DNA from: Nocardioides sp. zg-1230
Lineage (GTDB): Bacteria; Actinomycetota; Actinomycetes; Propionibacteriales; Nocardioidaceae
Reading direction: 5' to 3'
Assembly: GCF_013155335.1 (NCBI RefSeq)
Contig: NZ_JABJQZ010000008.1
Span: forward strand, 614,348-678,347
Length of the DNA stretch: 64,000 nucleotides
Below the pieces are notes generated by a model. It searched no databases. It was not told the DNA's origin and saw only the letters and a list, made by a program, of their open reading frames with translations. Made by a program: the position numbers and the translations under genes. Within the stretch, counting starts at the first letter, position 1. The number at the start of each line of letters is the position of its first letter. Shown here in pieces: positions 8,439-17,396 of this stretch.

Positions 8439-8780
8439 ATGACGCAGTACGCCATCTACTTCCACCAGCAGTGGGTCGGCGACCACCCGGCCGAGTGGTT
8501 CCAGACCCGCGTGGAGCCGAGCACGGCCGTGGTCCGCGAGATGGAGGAGGCGGGAGTGCTCGTCTTCGCCGGCGGGCTCGAGGAGGACATGACCGAGGCG
8601 TTCAGCGCCGACGGCACGAGCGGGACGATGGTCGTCACCGACGGGCCCTACACCGAGACCACCGAGTACCTCGGCGGCATCACGATCATCGACGTCCCCG
8701 ACCTGGAGACCGCGAAGATGTGGGCCGCGAAGGTCGCCGAGGGCTGCGGCTGGCCGCAGGAGGTCCGCGTCGTCAGGTAG
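8439..8780 (+). CDS. YciI/DGPF-domain protein
   Basis: 113 residues, preceded by GAGGAGCGAC. The VVTDGPYTETTEYLGGITII segment is the DGPF/YCII core, in which a His/Asp pair forms a putative active site. It is a ferredoxin-like dimer fold. Proteins of this family often accompany ECF sigma factors, but none is next to it here. The precise reaction is unknown. Confidence 0.85.
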   Translation: MTQYAIYFHQQWVGDHPAEWFQTRVEPSTAVVREMEEAGVLVFAGGLEEDMTEAFSADGTSGTMVVTDGPYTETTEYLGGITIIDVPDLETAKMWAAKVAEGCGWPQEVRVVR

Positions 8781-8801
8781 CCGGGCACGGTCTGGATCAC
8801 G

Positions 8802-9347
8802 TCACTGCGCGACCCAGTCGGTGAAGCTGCGCGGCTCGCCGAGCCAGTCCGTGCGGGTGTTGCTGCCGTCGGGGCGCGAACCAGCGACGCGTACGGCGAC
8901 ACGGACCTCGTCGGGCGACCCGATCGCCTCGCGGGAGATCCGCATGCGGACGTGCTCGGTGTCGTAGTCGACGCTCATCCGGTACGACCCTTCCACCGGC
9001 TCGCCCATCGCCTTGCGGGAGAAGCCGTCGACCTCGACCAGCACGTAGTCCGTGCCGAGGAAGTACCCGCCCGAGAGGGCGTACTCCGGCCCCGGGTCGG
9101 CGGGGTCGGTGTCGAGGAAGACCGAGCCCGAGGAGCCCGTCCGGTACGACGGCCGCAGGTCGGTGTGGGTGGTGGTCACCACGACGTTGCGCGTCTTGTG
9201 CTCGACCTCCACCGACCGGAGGTCGACGCCGTGGCCGAGGTCCTTCGGGTCGGTGACGCCGATGCTGTCGGCGTTCGCGGCCGGGGCCTGGGTCAGGGCG
9301 AGGGTGGCGACCGCGATGGTCGCGATGCTCAGGAGGGTCCTACGCAT
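8802..9347 (-). CDS. secreted hypothetical protein
   Basis: 181 residues with a clear signal peptide (MRRTLLSIATIAVATLALTQ, cleavage after ANADS-type Ala motif). The remaining 155 residues are beta-rich with no cysteine (VEVEHKTRNVVVTTTHTDLR; YVLVEVDGFSRKAMGEPV; RVAVRVAGSRPDGS). The type resembles small actinobacterial secreted proteins of unknown function. Convergent with the YciI gene. Confidence 0.75.
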   Translation of the reverse strand: MRRTLLSIATIAVATLALTQAPAANADSIGVTDPKDLGHGVDLRSVEVEHKTRNVVVTTTHTDLRPSYRTGSSGSVFLDTDPADPGPEYALSGGYFLGTDYVLVEVDGFSRKAMGEPVEGSYRMSVDYDTEHVRMRISREAIGSPDEVRVAVRVAGSRPDGSNTRTDWLGEPRSFTDWVAQ

Positions 9348-9434
9348 GGGGCTGGTCCGTTCTCGTGTCGTGGCCCCGGACGGGGACGTACAGGGAGACG
9401 CGACGCGGCCCCGAGAGGTTGCATCCGACCGGGC

Positions 9435-9722
9435 TCAGTCGCGCCCGACGTGCATCCGCACCTCGACGACCTCGCCGAGGTCGACGTCCTCGGCACGACG
9501 CACGGCCACCTTCAGCGGCAGGAACCAGGTGTCCTCGCGGGGGAACATCGCGGTGGTGAACTCCGTGCCACCGATCCACGCGCGGACCGGCACGACGCCC
9601 CAGTAGACGACGTCCGCCTTCACCTCGTCGACGAGGTCAGCCGCGTCCGGCGGGAGCGGGACGAAGACGTACGGCGCCGGGCCACGCCACTCGACCACCT
9701 CGCCGGCGAACTCGATCTCCAT
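9435..9722 (-). CDS. DUF1905 domain protein
   Basis: 95 residues from ATG 9722. The pattern MEIEFAGEVVEWRGPAPYVF, then WGVVPVRAWIGGTEFTTAMF and LPLKVAVRRAEDVDLGEVVE, is the DUF1905 beta-barrel-like fold. In other bacteria the domain is often fused to a YdeI-type OmdA tail, which is absent here. It lies between two separate secreted-protein genes. Function unknown. Confidence 0.8.
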   Translation of the reverse strand: MEIEFAGEVVEWRGPAPYVFVPLPPDAADLVDEVKADVVYWGVVPVRAWIGGTEFTTAMFPREDTWFLPLKVAVRRAEDVDLGEVVEVRMHVGRD

Positions 9723-9764
9723 CCCCCCACCCTCCCAGCAGGCCGTTGCTCCGGGACAGACACC

Positions 9765-9801
9765 GGGGCGGGCGGAAGACCCCACGGCCTCCGCCCGCCC
9801 C
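9765..9801 (-). terminator. hairpin terminator after the subtilisin gene
   Basis: A perfect 12-bp stem, GGGGCGGGCGGA with TCCGCCCGCCCC, separated by 13 bases. It lies 73 bases beyond the minus-strand stop at 9874. Confidence 0.65.
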
Positions 9802-9873
9802 GCACCATCGCGCCCCTGTCGCGCGACGGCCCTCCTCCGGAGGGTCTGGTTCAGCCCTGTGACGAGCCGGAGC

Positions 9874-11349
9874 TCACCCCAGGGCCGCGACTGCCGCCAC
9901 GACGTCGACGAGGCCGTGGCCCTTGTCGTACGACGTGGTGCCGAGGTCGCCGGGCTCGTAGCCGGCGCCGTCGGTGAACTTGTGCGCCGAGACCTTGAGC
10001 GCCCGCTCGACCTCCGCCGGCGTCGCCATCGGGTCGGCCTGGAACAGCTGGGCGACGATGCCGGCGACGTGCGGCGCCGCCATCGACGTACCACTGATGG
10101 TGTTGAAGGTGCCGAGGTCGAGGGCGCCCGGACCGTTGCGGAAGTCGAGGCCGGTCGAGCAGATCGCCAGGTAGAGGCGGCACGAAGACGTGATGTTCTC
10201 GCCCGGCGCCGAGATGTCGGGCCACGTCGAGGCGTCCGAGGCGAGACCGCGCGAGCTGTAGTCCGACACGACGCCCTCACGGGTGCCGGTGTCCTGGTCG
10301 TAGTAGGAGGCGACGGAGAGGATGCCGCCGGTGGGGTCCTGGCCGGGCGGGTTGGTCAGGCTGGTCGAGCCGTCGCCGCCGTCGTTGCCGGCCGCCCACA
10401 CCGTGACGACGCCCTCGGCCGCGAGCGCGCGCTGGAGCTTGACCGTGGCCGACTCGGGGTCGAACTCGCCACCGCCGCTGGGACCGTAGGAGTTGTTGGT
10501 GACCTTGATCGGCGGGCACGTCGACGCGGGTACGCCGACACCGCACGGCGCCTCGTGGTTCTCGAGCACCCAGTTGAGCGCGGAGTCGGCGCCGAGGATC
10601 ACGATGCCCGCACCGGTGGAGATCGACACCAGCTTGGCGCCCGGGGCGGCGCCCTGGAGCTTGCCGCCGTCGGTCAGCGTGGTCGGGCGACCCGCGACGA
10701 TGCCGCTGACGTGGGTGCCGTGGCCGCCGACCGAGAGGGTGTCGGTGTCGACGGAGGCCGGCACGCGCTGCACCGAGCAGGTCTCGGTCAGCGGCTCGCA
10801 GACCGCCTTGAGGTTGGCGACGACCGCGCTCGAGCCGTCGGCCTCACGGAAGTAGGGGTGGGTCGGGTCGACGCCGGAGTCGATGACCGCGACGCTCACG
10901 CCACGGCCCGTCAGCGGCGTGCCGTCGGCGCCGGTGAGGGTGGCGGCTGCCTCGGCGCCACGGGTGGCGGTGTTGGACGTCTCCTGGAAGAAGTCGATCG
11001 GCTGCTCCCCGCCCTCGACGTACGTCACGCCCGTCTGGGCTCGGACCGCCTCGACCTGGCTGCGGGAGGCGTCGGCGACGACCACCCCGATGCGGGTGAA
11101 CTCACCGGTCTTGCGCATCCCGGTGGCCTCGACTGCCTGCCGGGCGGCGCTGATGGAGGTGCCGTGCACCATCACCGTCGTCCTCCCCGAGAGCCCGGGC
11201 AGCTGCTGGGCGAGGAAGTCGGAGACGTTGGCCTGGTCGGTGGCCTGGTCGGCCGCCTGTCCCGCGGCCGGCGCGCTCGTGGCGACGCCGAAGGTCGCGG
11301 CGGCGGCGAGCACGCTGCTCACACAGGCGAGAAGGGTTGTGGATCGCAC
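9874..11349 (-). CDS. secreted S8 (subtilisin-like) serine protease
   Basis: 491 residues from GTG 11349, chosen because GGGAGGACATCC precedes it; an ATG at 11385 is also in frame. A signal peptide (TLLACVSSVLAAAATFG) is followed by an inhibitor-I9-like prodomain (TTVMVHGTSISAARQAVEAT). The catalytic triad is Asp157 in AVIDSGVDPTHP, His210 in GGHGTHVSGIVAG and Ser422 in SGTSMAAPHVAG, with oxyanion Asn in KVTNNSYGPSGGGEF. It would be exported and act outside the cell. There is no C-terminal anchor. Diverges from the AarF kinase gene. Confidence 0.93.
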   Translation of the reverse strand: MRSTTLLACVSSVLAAAATFGVATSAPAAGQAADQATDQANVSDFLAQQLPGLSGRTTVMVHGTSISAARQAVEATGMRKTGEFTRIGVVVADASRSQVEAVRAQTGVTYVEGGEQPIDFFQETSNTATRGAEAAATLTGADGTPLTGRGVSVAVIDSGVDPTHPYFREADGSSAVVANLKAVCEPLTETCSVQRVPASVDTDTLSVGGHGTHVSGIVAGRPTTLTDGGKLQGAAPGAKLVSISTGAGIVILGADSALNWVLENHEAPCGVGVPASTCPPIKVTNNSYGPSGGGEFDPESATVKLQRALAAEGVVTVWAAGNDGGDGSTSLTNPPGQDPTGGILSVASYYDQDTGTREGVVSDYSSRGLASDASTWPDISAPGENITSSCRLYLAICSTGLDFRNGPGALDLGTFNTISGTSMAAPHVAGIVAQLFQADPMATPAEVERALKVSAHKFTDGAGYEPGDLGTTSYDKGHGLVDVVAAVAALG

Positions 11350-11447
11350 GGATGTCCTCCCGAGAGGGTCGAGGTCGTCACCCATGCAACGAGCCGGCTC
11401 GCCGGAGGTCACGCCCTCGTCACCGGGCATCGGTGATGATGGGAGGC

Positions 11448-12803
11448 ATGACCGACCTCCCGCGCAAGGCCGCCGCTCGCACGGCCCGCCTGGCCGCGCT
11501 CCCGTTGGGGTATGCCGGGCGACAGGCGGTCGGGCTGGGCAAGCGGCTCGGCGGCAAGCCCGCCGACGCGGTGCTCACCGAGGTGCAGCAGCGCACCGCC
11601 GAACAGCTGTTCCGCACCCTGGGCGAGCTCAAGGGCGGGGCGATGAAGTTCGGCCAGGCACTCAGCGTGCTGGAGTCCGCCCTTCCCGAGGAGGTCACCG
11701 CGCCCTACCGGGAGCACCTCACGGCGCTGCAGGACTCCGCTCCCCCGATGCCCACCGCGACGGTGCGCGAGCAGCTGACCACGCACCTCGGCGACGACTG
11801 GTCCGAGCGGCTGGTCTGGCTCGACGGCGCTCCGACCGCGGCTGCGTCCATCGGCCAGGTGCACCGCGCGCGCTGGCGCGACCTCGCGGTCGACTCCGAG
11901 GAGGATCGCGACGTCGCGGTGAAGGTGCAGTACCCCGGAGCCGGGGAGGCGCTGATGTCCGACCTGCGCCAGATCGCGCGCGTCGCGCGCGGGGTGGCGC
12001 CCGCCTTCCCCGGCATCGACATCAAGCCGCTGGTGGCCGAGCTGCAGGACCGCGCGGCCGACGAGCTCGACTACCACCTCGAGGCGGAGGCGCAGGCCGC
12101 CTATGCCGAGGCCTTCGCCGACCACCCCGACATCGTGGTGCCCGCCGTGGTCGCCGTCGGCACCGAGGTGCTGGTGACCGAGTGGATGGACTCCGCCTAC
12201 TCCCTCGCTCACGTCATCCGCGACGGCACGCAGGAGGAGCGCGACCACTACGGCGAGCTGTTCGTCCGCTTCCTCTTCGAGGGACCGCGGCGCACCGGCA
12301 TGCTCCACGCCGACCCCCACCCGGGCAACTTCCGCGTCATCCCCGGCCCCGACGGGGGGCTCGGCCAGCTGGGCGTCCTCGACTTCGGTGCCGTCGCCCG
12401 GCTGCCGCAGGGGCAGCTCCCCGAGGCGATGGGCCGGCTCATCCGCATCGCGCTCGACTCGGACGAGGAGTCGCTGGTCGCCGGGCTCCGCGCGGAGGGG
12501 TTCATCAAGGACCGGATCGAGGTCGACCCGGCCCTGCTGCTCGCCTACCTCGCCCCCTTCGTCGAGCCCGCCGACCAGGAGCGCTTCACCTTCACCCGCG
12601 AGTGGATGCGCGAGCAGTTCGAGCGGGTCAACGACCCTCGCTCCGAGACGTTCACCCTCGCCACCAAGCTCAACCTGCCGTCGTCGTACCTGCTGATCCA
12701 CCGCACCTGGCTCGGGGCCGTCGGCCTGCTCAGCCAGCTCGGTGCCAGCGTGCCCTTCCGGGAGATCCTCGAGGAGTCACTGCCGGGCTTCGCTGAGGAC
12801 TGA
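11448..12803 (+). CDS. ABC1/AarF/UbiB-family atypical kinase
   Basis: 451 residues from ATG 11448, preceded by GGGAGGC. The KxGQ motif LKGGAMKFGQALSVLE (about residues 62-77), the alanine-rich nucleotide loop AAASIGQVHRARW, VAVKVQYPG with the catalytic lysine, ELDYHLEAEAQ, and HADPHPGNF with LGVLDFGAVARL identify the UbiB/Coq8 family. These ATPases support isoprenoid-quinone or lipid metabolism at the membrane. Actinobacterial members are often annotated ABC1 kinases with no defined substrate. It lacks the C-terminal membrane helices of UbiB. Confidence 0.9.
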   Translation: MTDLPRKAAARTARLAALPLGYAGRQAVGLGKRLGGKPADAVLTEVQQRTAEQLFRTLGELKGGAMKFGQALSVLESALPEEVTAPYREHLTALQDSAPPMPTATVREQLTTHLGDDWSERLVWLDGAPTAAASIGQVHRARWRDLAVDSEEDRDVAVKVQYPGAGEALMSDLRQIARVARGVAPAFPGIDIKPLVAELQDRAADELDYHLEAEAQAAYAEAFADHPDIVVPAVVAVGTEVLVTEWMDSAYSLAHVIRDGTQEERDHYGELFVRFLFEGPRRTGMLHADPHPGNFRVIPGPDGGLGQLGVLDFGAVARLPQGQLPEAMGRLIRIALDSDEESLVAGLRAEGFIKDRIEVDPALLLAYLAPFVEPADQERFTFTREWMREQFERVNDPRSETFTLATKLNLPSSYLLIHRTWLGAVGLLSQLGASVPFREILEESLPGFAED

Positions 12804-12848
12804 CGGTCGATAGTCCACCGGGAGAGACCACGGCGAGGGCTGACGGGC

Positions 12849-12911
12849 GGTAGTCCAGTGCAATCCGGCTGCCTTTCAGGCCGTGCCGCGACCAGTTCCC
12901 ACTGGACTACC
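12849..12911. repeat. 12-bp inverted repeat with a flanking direct repeat
   Basis: GGTAGTCCAGTG at 12849-12860 pairs perfectly with CACTGGACTACC at 12900-12911 across 39 bases. A related half (CTGACGGTCGATAGTCCACC) starts near 12800, and CTGACGGGCGGTAGTCCAG is its near-copy 40 bases on. The whole AarF-SnoaL gap is made of this structure. It could be a small dispersed palindromic element or a terminator. Confidence 0.6.
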
Positions 12912-12964
12912 CCGACGGACGGCGAGCGCGGCGCTGAACCGTCGACAGTGGCACGATGGCGTGC

Positions 12965-13369
12965 ATGGACGCAGCCGCCGCCCTCGCCCGCTGGCACGCC
13001 GTCGTCGAGAGCCGCGACCCGGCCGGGCTGCCCGCCCTCGTCGCCGCGGACGCCGTCTTCCGGAGCCCGGCGGTGCACACGCCGCAGGTCGGGCGCGACA
13101 CCGTCGTCGGTTACCTCACCGCCGCGTTCACCGTGCTCGGGCCCGCGCTGGCCTACGAGCGCGAGTGGCTCGGTGACGACTCCGCGGTCCTGCAGTTCCG
13201 CACCGAGGTGGGCGGTCTCGACGTGTCCGGCGTCGACATGATCACCTGGGACGAGCGCGGCCAGATCGTCGACTTCACCGTGATGGTTCGCCCGAAGAAG
13301 GCCCTCGACGCCGTCATCGAGCACATGGGCGCCGAGCTCCTGCGGATGCTCGAGGCCGCGGGCTCCTAG
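12965..13369 (+). CDS. SnoaL/NTF2-like protein
   Basis: 134 residues with the cone-shaped NTF2-like pattern: helix LARWHAVVESRDPAGLPALV, VFRSPAVHTPQVGRDTVVGYL, then strands ending in VSGVDMITWDERGQIVDFTV. No catalytic pair is obvious. An in-frame ATG at 12956 is equally possible; neither has a clear ribosome-binding site. Its stop codon TAG overlaps that of the convergent VWA gene in the tetramer CTAG. Confidence 0.8.
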   Translation: MDAAAALARWHAVVESRDPAGLPALVAADAVFRSPAVHTPQVGRDTVVGYLTAAFTVLGPALAYEREWLGDDSAVLQFRTEVGGLDVSGVDMITWDERGQIVDFTVMVRPKKALDAVIEHMGAELLRMLEAAGS

Positions 13370-15360
13370 ACCCAGAACCCCCGGCCACCGCCGTACCAGT
13401 CGCCGAAGTGCTCGCGGTAGGACGACGCGGGACCGCGCGAGCCGAGGTAGGACCCGACCACCGCGGCGCCGAGGTCGTCGAGCTCGGGGCTGACCATCCG
13501 CCCGTCGACCCGGCGCGCCATCGAGTCGATGAAGCGCGCCAGCCCGGGGTCCTCGCCGAGCCGGAAGAACGTCGTCTGCGCACCCAGCCGCGCCGCGGCG
13601 TCGAGCTCACGGACGGAGTGGGCGATCGTCAGCGGGTGCGGCGGGTAGGAGAACCAGACGTCGCCGTCGGGCTCGAGGTGGGCCGTCGGCTCACCGTCGG
13701 TGACGACGAGGAGCACGGGCTGGGCGTTGGGGTGCTTGCGGAAGAACCGGTTGGCCAGCAGCAGCCCGTGGTGGAGGTTGGTCCCCTTGTCCCACCGGGC
13801 ATCGAGGGCGGTCAGCTCCTCGATCTCCATCACCTGCGCGTGCCGGCCGAAGGCGATCAGCTGGATGTCGTCACCGCGGAAGCGCGATCGCACCAGCTGG
13901 TGCAGCGCCAGCGCCGTGCGCTTCATCGGCACCCACCGGCCGTCCATCGCCATCGAGAACGACGTGTCGACCAGCAGCGCGACCGCTGCCTGGGTGCGGG
14001 CCTCGGTCTCGACGACCTCGATGTCGTCGACCTGGATGCGCACCGGTGACGCACCTCCCCGGAGCACGGCGTTGGTGATCGTGCGGGGCACGTCCCACGG
14101 CTCGGTGGAGCCGAACTCCCACTGCCGGCTGGCGCCCGACGGCTCGCCCGCGAGCCCGGTCGTACGCGTCTCCCGCGCGCCGGCGCGACCGCTCATCCGC
14201 TCCGCCACGTCACGAAGCAGCGCCTTGCCGAGCTGGCGCATCGCCTTGGGCGAGAGCCGCAGCTCGCCGTCGGAGCCGCGCTTGAGGTAGCCGCTGTCGC
14301 GCAGCGCCCGCTCGAGCTCCTGCAGGGTCTTCGCCGCCACCGCCGCCTCGGAACCGAGCTGCCTGGCCAGGGCATCGAGGTCGACGTCGTCCATCCGCGC
14401 ACCGTGGTGCGACTGGGCGAGCTGGTCGGCGAGCGCGTCGAGCTGGGCGAGGTCCTGCAGGGCGCCGGTGCCGTCGCCGAGACCCATGCCCTGGTCGCCC
14501 TCGAAGCTCTCGGAGCCCGACCAGTCCTCGCCCGGCCGCAACGCCTGGAGGTTGGCGTCCATACGGGCCAGCTGCTCCATCAGCTGCGGCGACCCGAAGG
14601 CCTGCTGCGAGAGCTCCATCAGCTCCTGGCGCTGCTCGGGCGTCATCGAGTTGAGCATCCGCTGCGCGGCGGCCGCGCGCTGGGCGAGCGAGTCGAGCAG
14701 CTCGTCCATGTCCTGCGGGTCGTCGGGGAAGAAGTCGCCGTGCTTGTCCATGAAGTCACGGAACTCCTCGTCCGTGACACCGCCGGCAGCGTGCTTCTCC
14801 AGCAGGTCGTTGAGGTCGGACAGCATCTCCTGGACGGCTTGCCGGTCCTCGTCGGTCGCGCCCTCGAGGGCCTGCTTCATGCCGGCGAAGCGCTGGTCGA
14901 GCAGCTCGCGGCCGAGCAGGTCCTTGATCGCATCAAAGGCTTCGCGCGCCTCCGAGGACTGCCAGTCGTACGCCGACAGCTCGGACACCGCCGCCGGCGT
15001 GGAAGCGGGGAGGTCGTCAAGCATGAGCTCGCGGAACGCGCGGTCCCCGTCGTCCATCGTGATGTCCCGGGCCAGCTGGCCGCGCTCGGCGAGCACGGCC
15101 TTGTCGAGCAGCTCGCGGACCTCGCGCATGGTGCCGTCGAGGTCGTTGCGCTGCAGGATCTCGCGACGCTTCTCCGCGACCCGGCGGGCCAGTTCATCGA
15201 GCCCCGCCTGGTCGCTGCCGCCGCGGCGGAGGAACTCGCGCATCGCACGCTCGGGCGAGTAGCCGGCCATGACGTCCTGCCCGATGGCGTCGAGCGCCTC
15301 GGCGAGGTCGACCGGCGGGGCGAGCGGGTCGCCACCGTCGTACTTGCGGAACCTGCTCAT
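13366..15360 (-). CDS. VWA-domain protein partnered with a MoxR-like ATPase
   Basis: 664 residues. The N-terminal 430 residues are helical and Gln/Glu/Leu-rich (MLSDLNDLLEKHAAGGVTDE; MTPEQRQELMELSQQAFG). A C-terminal von Willebrand A domain starts near residue 440 with an intact MIDAS motif DTSFSM (D-x-S-x-S) in AVALLVDTSFSMAMDGRW. LLVVTDGEPT carries the later MIDAS Asp. In the CoxE/YehP-like class such proteins work with an AAA ATPase to load metal or remodel a target. The partner is the next gene upstream, 21 bases away. No target enzyme is nearby. Confidence 0.85.
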   Translation of the reverse strand: MSRFRKYDGGDPLAPPVDLAEALDAIGQDVMAGYSPERAMREFLRRGGSDQAGLDELARRVAEKRREILQRNDLDGTMREVRELLDKAVLAERGQLARDITMDDGDRAFRELMLDDLPASTPAAVSELSAYDWQSSEAREAFDAIKDLLGRELLDQRFAGMKQALEGATDEDRQAVQEMLSDLNDLLEKHAAGGVTDEEFRDFMDKHGDFFPDDPQDMDELLDSLAQRAAAAQRMLNSMTPEQRQELMELSQQAFGSPQLMEQLARMDANLQALRPGEDWSGSESFEGDQGMGLGDGTGALQDLAQLDALADQLAQSHHGARMDDVDLDALARQLGSEAAVAAKTLQELERALRDSGYLKRGSDGELRLSPKAMRQLGKALLRDVAERMSGRAGARETRTTGLAGEPSGASRQWEFGSTEPWDVPRTITNAVLRGGASPVRIQVDDIEVVETEARTQAAVALLVDTSFSMAMDGRWVPMKRTALALHQLVRSRFRGDDIQLIAFGRHAQVMEIEELTALDARWDKGTNLHHGLLLANRFFRKHPNAQPVLLVVTDGEPTAHLEPDGDVWFSYPPHPLTIAHSVRELDAAARLGAQTTFFRLGEDPGLARFIDSMARRVDGRMVSPELDDLGAAVVGSYLGSRGPASSYREHFGDWYGGGRGFWV

Positions 15361-15381
15361 CGGAGCGGTCCTCGGCAGTGC

Positions 15382-16782
15382 TCAGCCATAGACGGTCTCC
15401 CCGGCGTCGGTGTCCTTGCCGATCCGGCGGGCGAGGTAGAGCCCCTCCAGCGCGAGCTCGAGCGCGGCCGCCCGCTCACCGTCGTTGGTGGCGCCGAGGC
15501 GGTCGCAGACGGCGTCGTAGAGGTCGGACTCCCCCAGCACCGGCAGTCCGGCCAGGAAGTCGCGGGCCCCGACGCGGGCGCCGGTGCTGACCATCGCGCC
15601 CTCCTCGATGGCCTCGACCAGCAGGCGCAGGTCGATGCCGGCGAGGTGGGCGCGCACGGTCTCGGCGACGGCGGTGCGGAGCAGGTGGGTGAGGATCTCG
15701 CTCTCGCGGCCCTCCTCGCCGGTCTCGAACTCGATCTTGCCGCCGAGCACGTCGACGGCGGTCTCGAGGTCGACGACGCGCGCCACGGCCTCGTCCTCGC
15801 CCTGGGTGGTGGCCCGGTGCAGGGCAGCGGCGGCGATCGTCTCGGCCCCGGCGATCGCGAAGCGGGCGCTGACGCCCGAGCGTTGGTCGACGGACTGGGA
15901 GTCACGCAAGTGGCGGGTGAAGCGCGCCAGCACCTCCAGGAGGTAGTCGGGCACCTCGGCGACGAGGTCGGCCTCCTGCTCGATGACGGCGATCTCCTCC
16001 TCGACCTCGCGCGGGTAGTGCGTGCGGATCTCGGCGCCGAAGCGGTCCTTGAGCGGGGTGATGATGCGGCCGCGGTTGGTGTAGTCCTCGGGGTTGGCAC
16101 TGGCCACGACGAGGACGTCGAGCGGGAGCCGCAGCACGTAGCCGCGGATCTGGATGTCGCGCTCCTCCATCACGTTGAGCATGGCCACCTGGATGCGCTC
16201 GGCGAGGTCGGGCAGCTCGTTGATGGCGACGATGCCGCGGTGGCTGCGCGGGATCAGCCCGAAGTGGATGGTCTCCGGGTCGCCGAGGTGGCGCCCCTCG
16301 GCCACCTTCATCGGGTCGACGTCGCCGATGAGGTCGGCGACCGAGGTGTCCGGCGTCGCCAGCTTCTCGGCATAGCGCTCGTCGCGGTGGCGCCACGAGA
16401 TGCGCAGGTCGTCGCCGTACGTCGCCACCGCCTGCTGGGACGTGACCGTGACCGGCTCGTAGGGGTGCTCGCCGAGCTCGGAGCCGGAGATGACGGGCGT
16501 CCACTCGTCGAGCAGCGCGACCAGGGAGCGCAGGAGGCGGGTCTTGCCCTGACCGCGCTCGCCCAGCAGCACGATGTCGTGGCCGGCGAGCAGCGCGCGC
16601 TCCACCTGCGGGATCACCGTGTCGGCGAAGCCGTGCAGCCCGGGCCACGGGTCCTCGCCGTCGCGGAGCCGGGCGAGGAGGTTGTCGCGCAGCTCCTGGC
16701 GCAGGGGCTTGAGCTGGTGGCCGCTCTCCCGGAGCTGGCCGAGGGTGCTGGGTGCTGGGTGCTTCTGGTCCACGTCCGTCAC
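15382..16782 (-). CDS. MoxR/magnesium-chelatase-like AAA ATPase
   Basis: About 466 residues. Walker A GERGQGKTRLL lies near residue 75. The Walker-B position reads GIVAINELPDL, with Asn in place of the usual Asp, and is followed by sensor ASANPEDYTNRGRIITPLKDRFG. A helical lid follows (VDQRSGVSARFAIAGAETIA). Start is GTG 16782, or GTG 16773 which has better spacing from GGAAGG. It is co-transcribed with the VWA gene and likely forms a MoxR-VWA chaperone pair. Chlorophyll or B12 chelatase function is unlikely without a large subunit. Confidence 0.85.
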   Translation of the reverse strand: MTDVDQKHPAPSTLGQLRESGHQLKPLRQELRDNLLARLRDGEDPWPGLHGFADTVIPQVERALLAGHDIVLLGERGQGKTRLLRSLVALLDEWTPVISGSELGEHPYEPVTVTSQQAVATYGDDLRISWRHRDERYAEKLATPDTSVADLIGDVDPMKVAEGRHLGDPETIHFGLIPRSHRGIVAINELPDLAERIQVAMLNVMEERDIQIRGYVLRLPLDVLVVASANPEDYTNRGRIITPLKDRFGAEIRTHYPREVEEEIAVIEQEADLVAEVPDYLLEVLARFTRHLRDSQSVDQRSGVSARFAIAGAETIAAAALHRATTQGEDEAVARVVDLETAVDVLGGKIEFETGEEGRESEILTHLLRTAVAETVRAHLAGIDLRLLVEAIEEGAMVSTGARVGARDFLAGLPVLGESDLYDAVCDRLGATNDGERAAALELALEGLYLARRIGKDTDAGETVYG

Positions 16783-16877
16783 GCCTTCCACGCTAGACCG
16801 GCCCGTCAACGTCGAGTGCGCTCGAAGTCCGGCTGCACCGGTTCCACCGGCCGCCCGACTCCCGACCCTGTCCGCGC

Positions 16878-16892
16878 GGGACCTTCGGCCCT
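16878..16892 (+). promoter_or_regulatory. Dos-box-like palindrome (putative DevR site)
   Basis: GGGACCTTCGGCCCT fits the published DosR/DevR 15-mer GGGACTTNNGNCCCT at every specified position but one (C for T at position 6). It stands 54 bases before the PPOX start, and 96 bases before the divergent AAA-ATPase gene. A DevR-like regulator is encoded 3 kb away. Confidence 0.65.
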
Positions 16893-16945
16893 GCTGAGGG
16901 AAGTGAGCCGGGGGGAGGCTGGAGATCGACTTGAAGGAGGACTCC

Positions 16946-17386
16946 ATGCACACCACCCACGACCTCTCCCGGGAGGACTGCGCACGCCTGCTCAACGCCG
17001 GCGTCGCGGGCCGGGTCGCGGTCGGGACCCCGACAGGGCCGCACATCGTCCCGGTGAACTACGCCGTCGACGGGGAGTCGATCCTCATCCGCACCACCGC
17101 CTACAGCCTCCTCGGCACCTACGGGCGGGGCGCGCTGCTGTGCTTCGAGGTCGACCAGTTCGACTACGAGCTCAAGCGCGGCTGGAGCGTCGTGGTCCGG
17201 GGCCGCGGAACCTTCGTCGACAACCAGGACGAGCTCGAGGAGATCGCCCGGCACTGGGAGCCGCGCCCCTGGGCGACCGGGCAGCGCAACCTCGTCGTCC
17301 GCATCCCGTGGACGGAGCTGACCGGCCGCCAGCTCGGCGGCGGCTGGGACCCGTGGGAGCACCTCCCTGTGCAGCGGCTCGCCTGA
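16946..17386 (+). CDS. pyridoxamine 5'-phosphate oxidase-like (PPOX) flavin-binding protein
   Basis: 146 residues from ATG 16946, preceded by GAAGGAGGACTCC. The split-barrel pattern LLNAGVAGRVAVGTPTGPHI, VPVNYAVDGESILIRTTAYS and ALLCFEVDQFDYELKRGWSV is the PPOX-like/Pyridox_ox_2 fold, which binds FMN, F420 or haem. Such small proteins are common members of mycobacterial DosR regulons, and a Dos-box-like site precedes this one. It ends 10 bases before the sensor kinase start, so the two are likely one transcript. Substrate unknown. Confidence 0.88.
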   Translation: MHTTHDLSREDCARLLNAGVAGRVAVGTPTGPHIVPVNYAVDGESILIRTTAYSLLGTYGRGALLCFEVDQFDYELKRGWSVVVRGRGTFVDNQDELEEIARHWEPRPWATGQRNLVVRIPWTELTGRQLGGGWDPWEHLPVQRLA

Positions 17387-17396
17387 CGGCACACTG

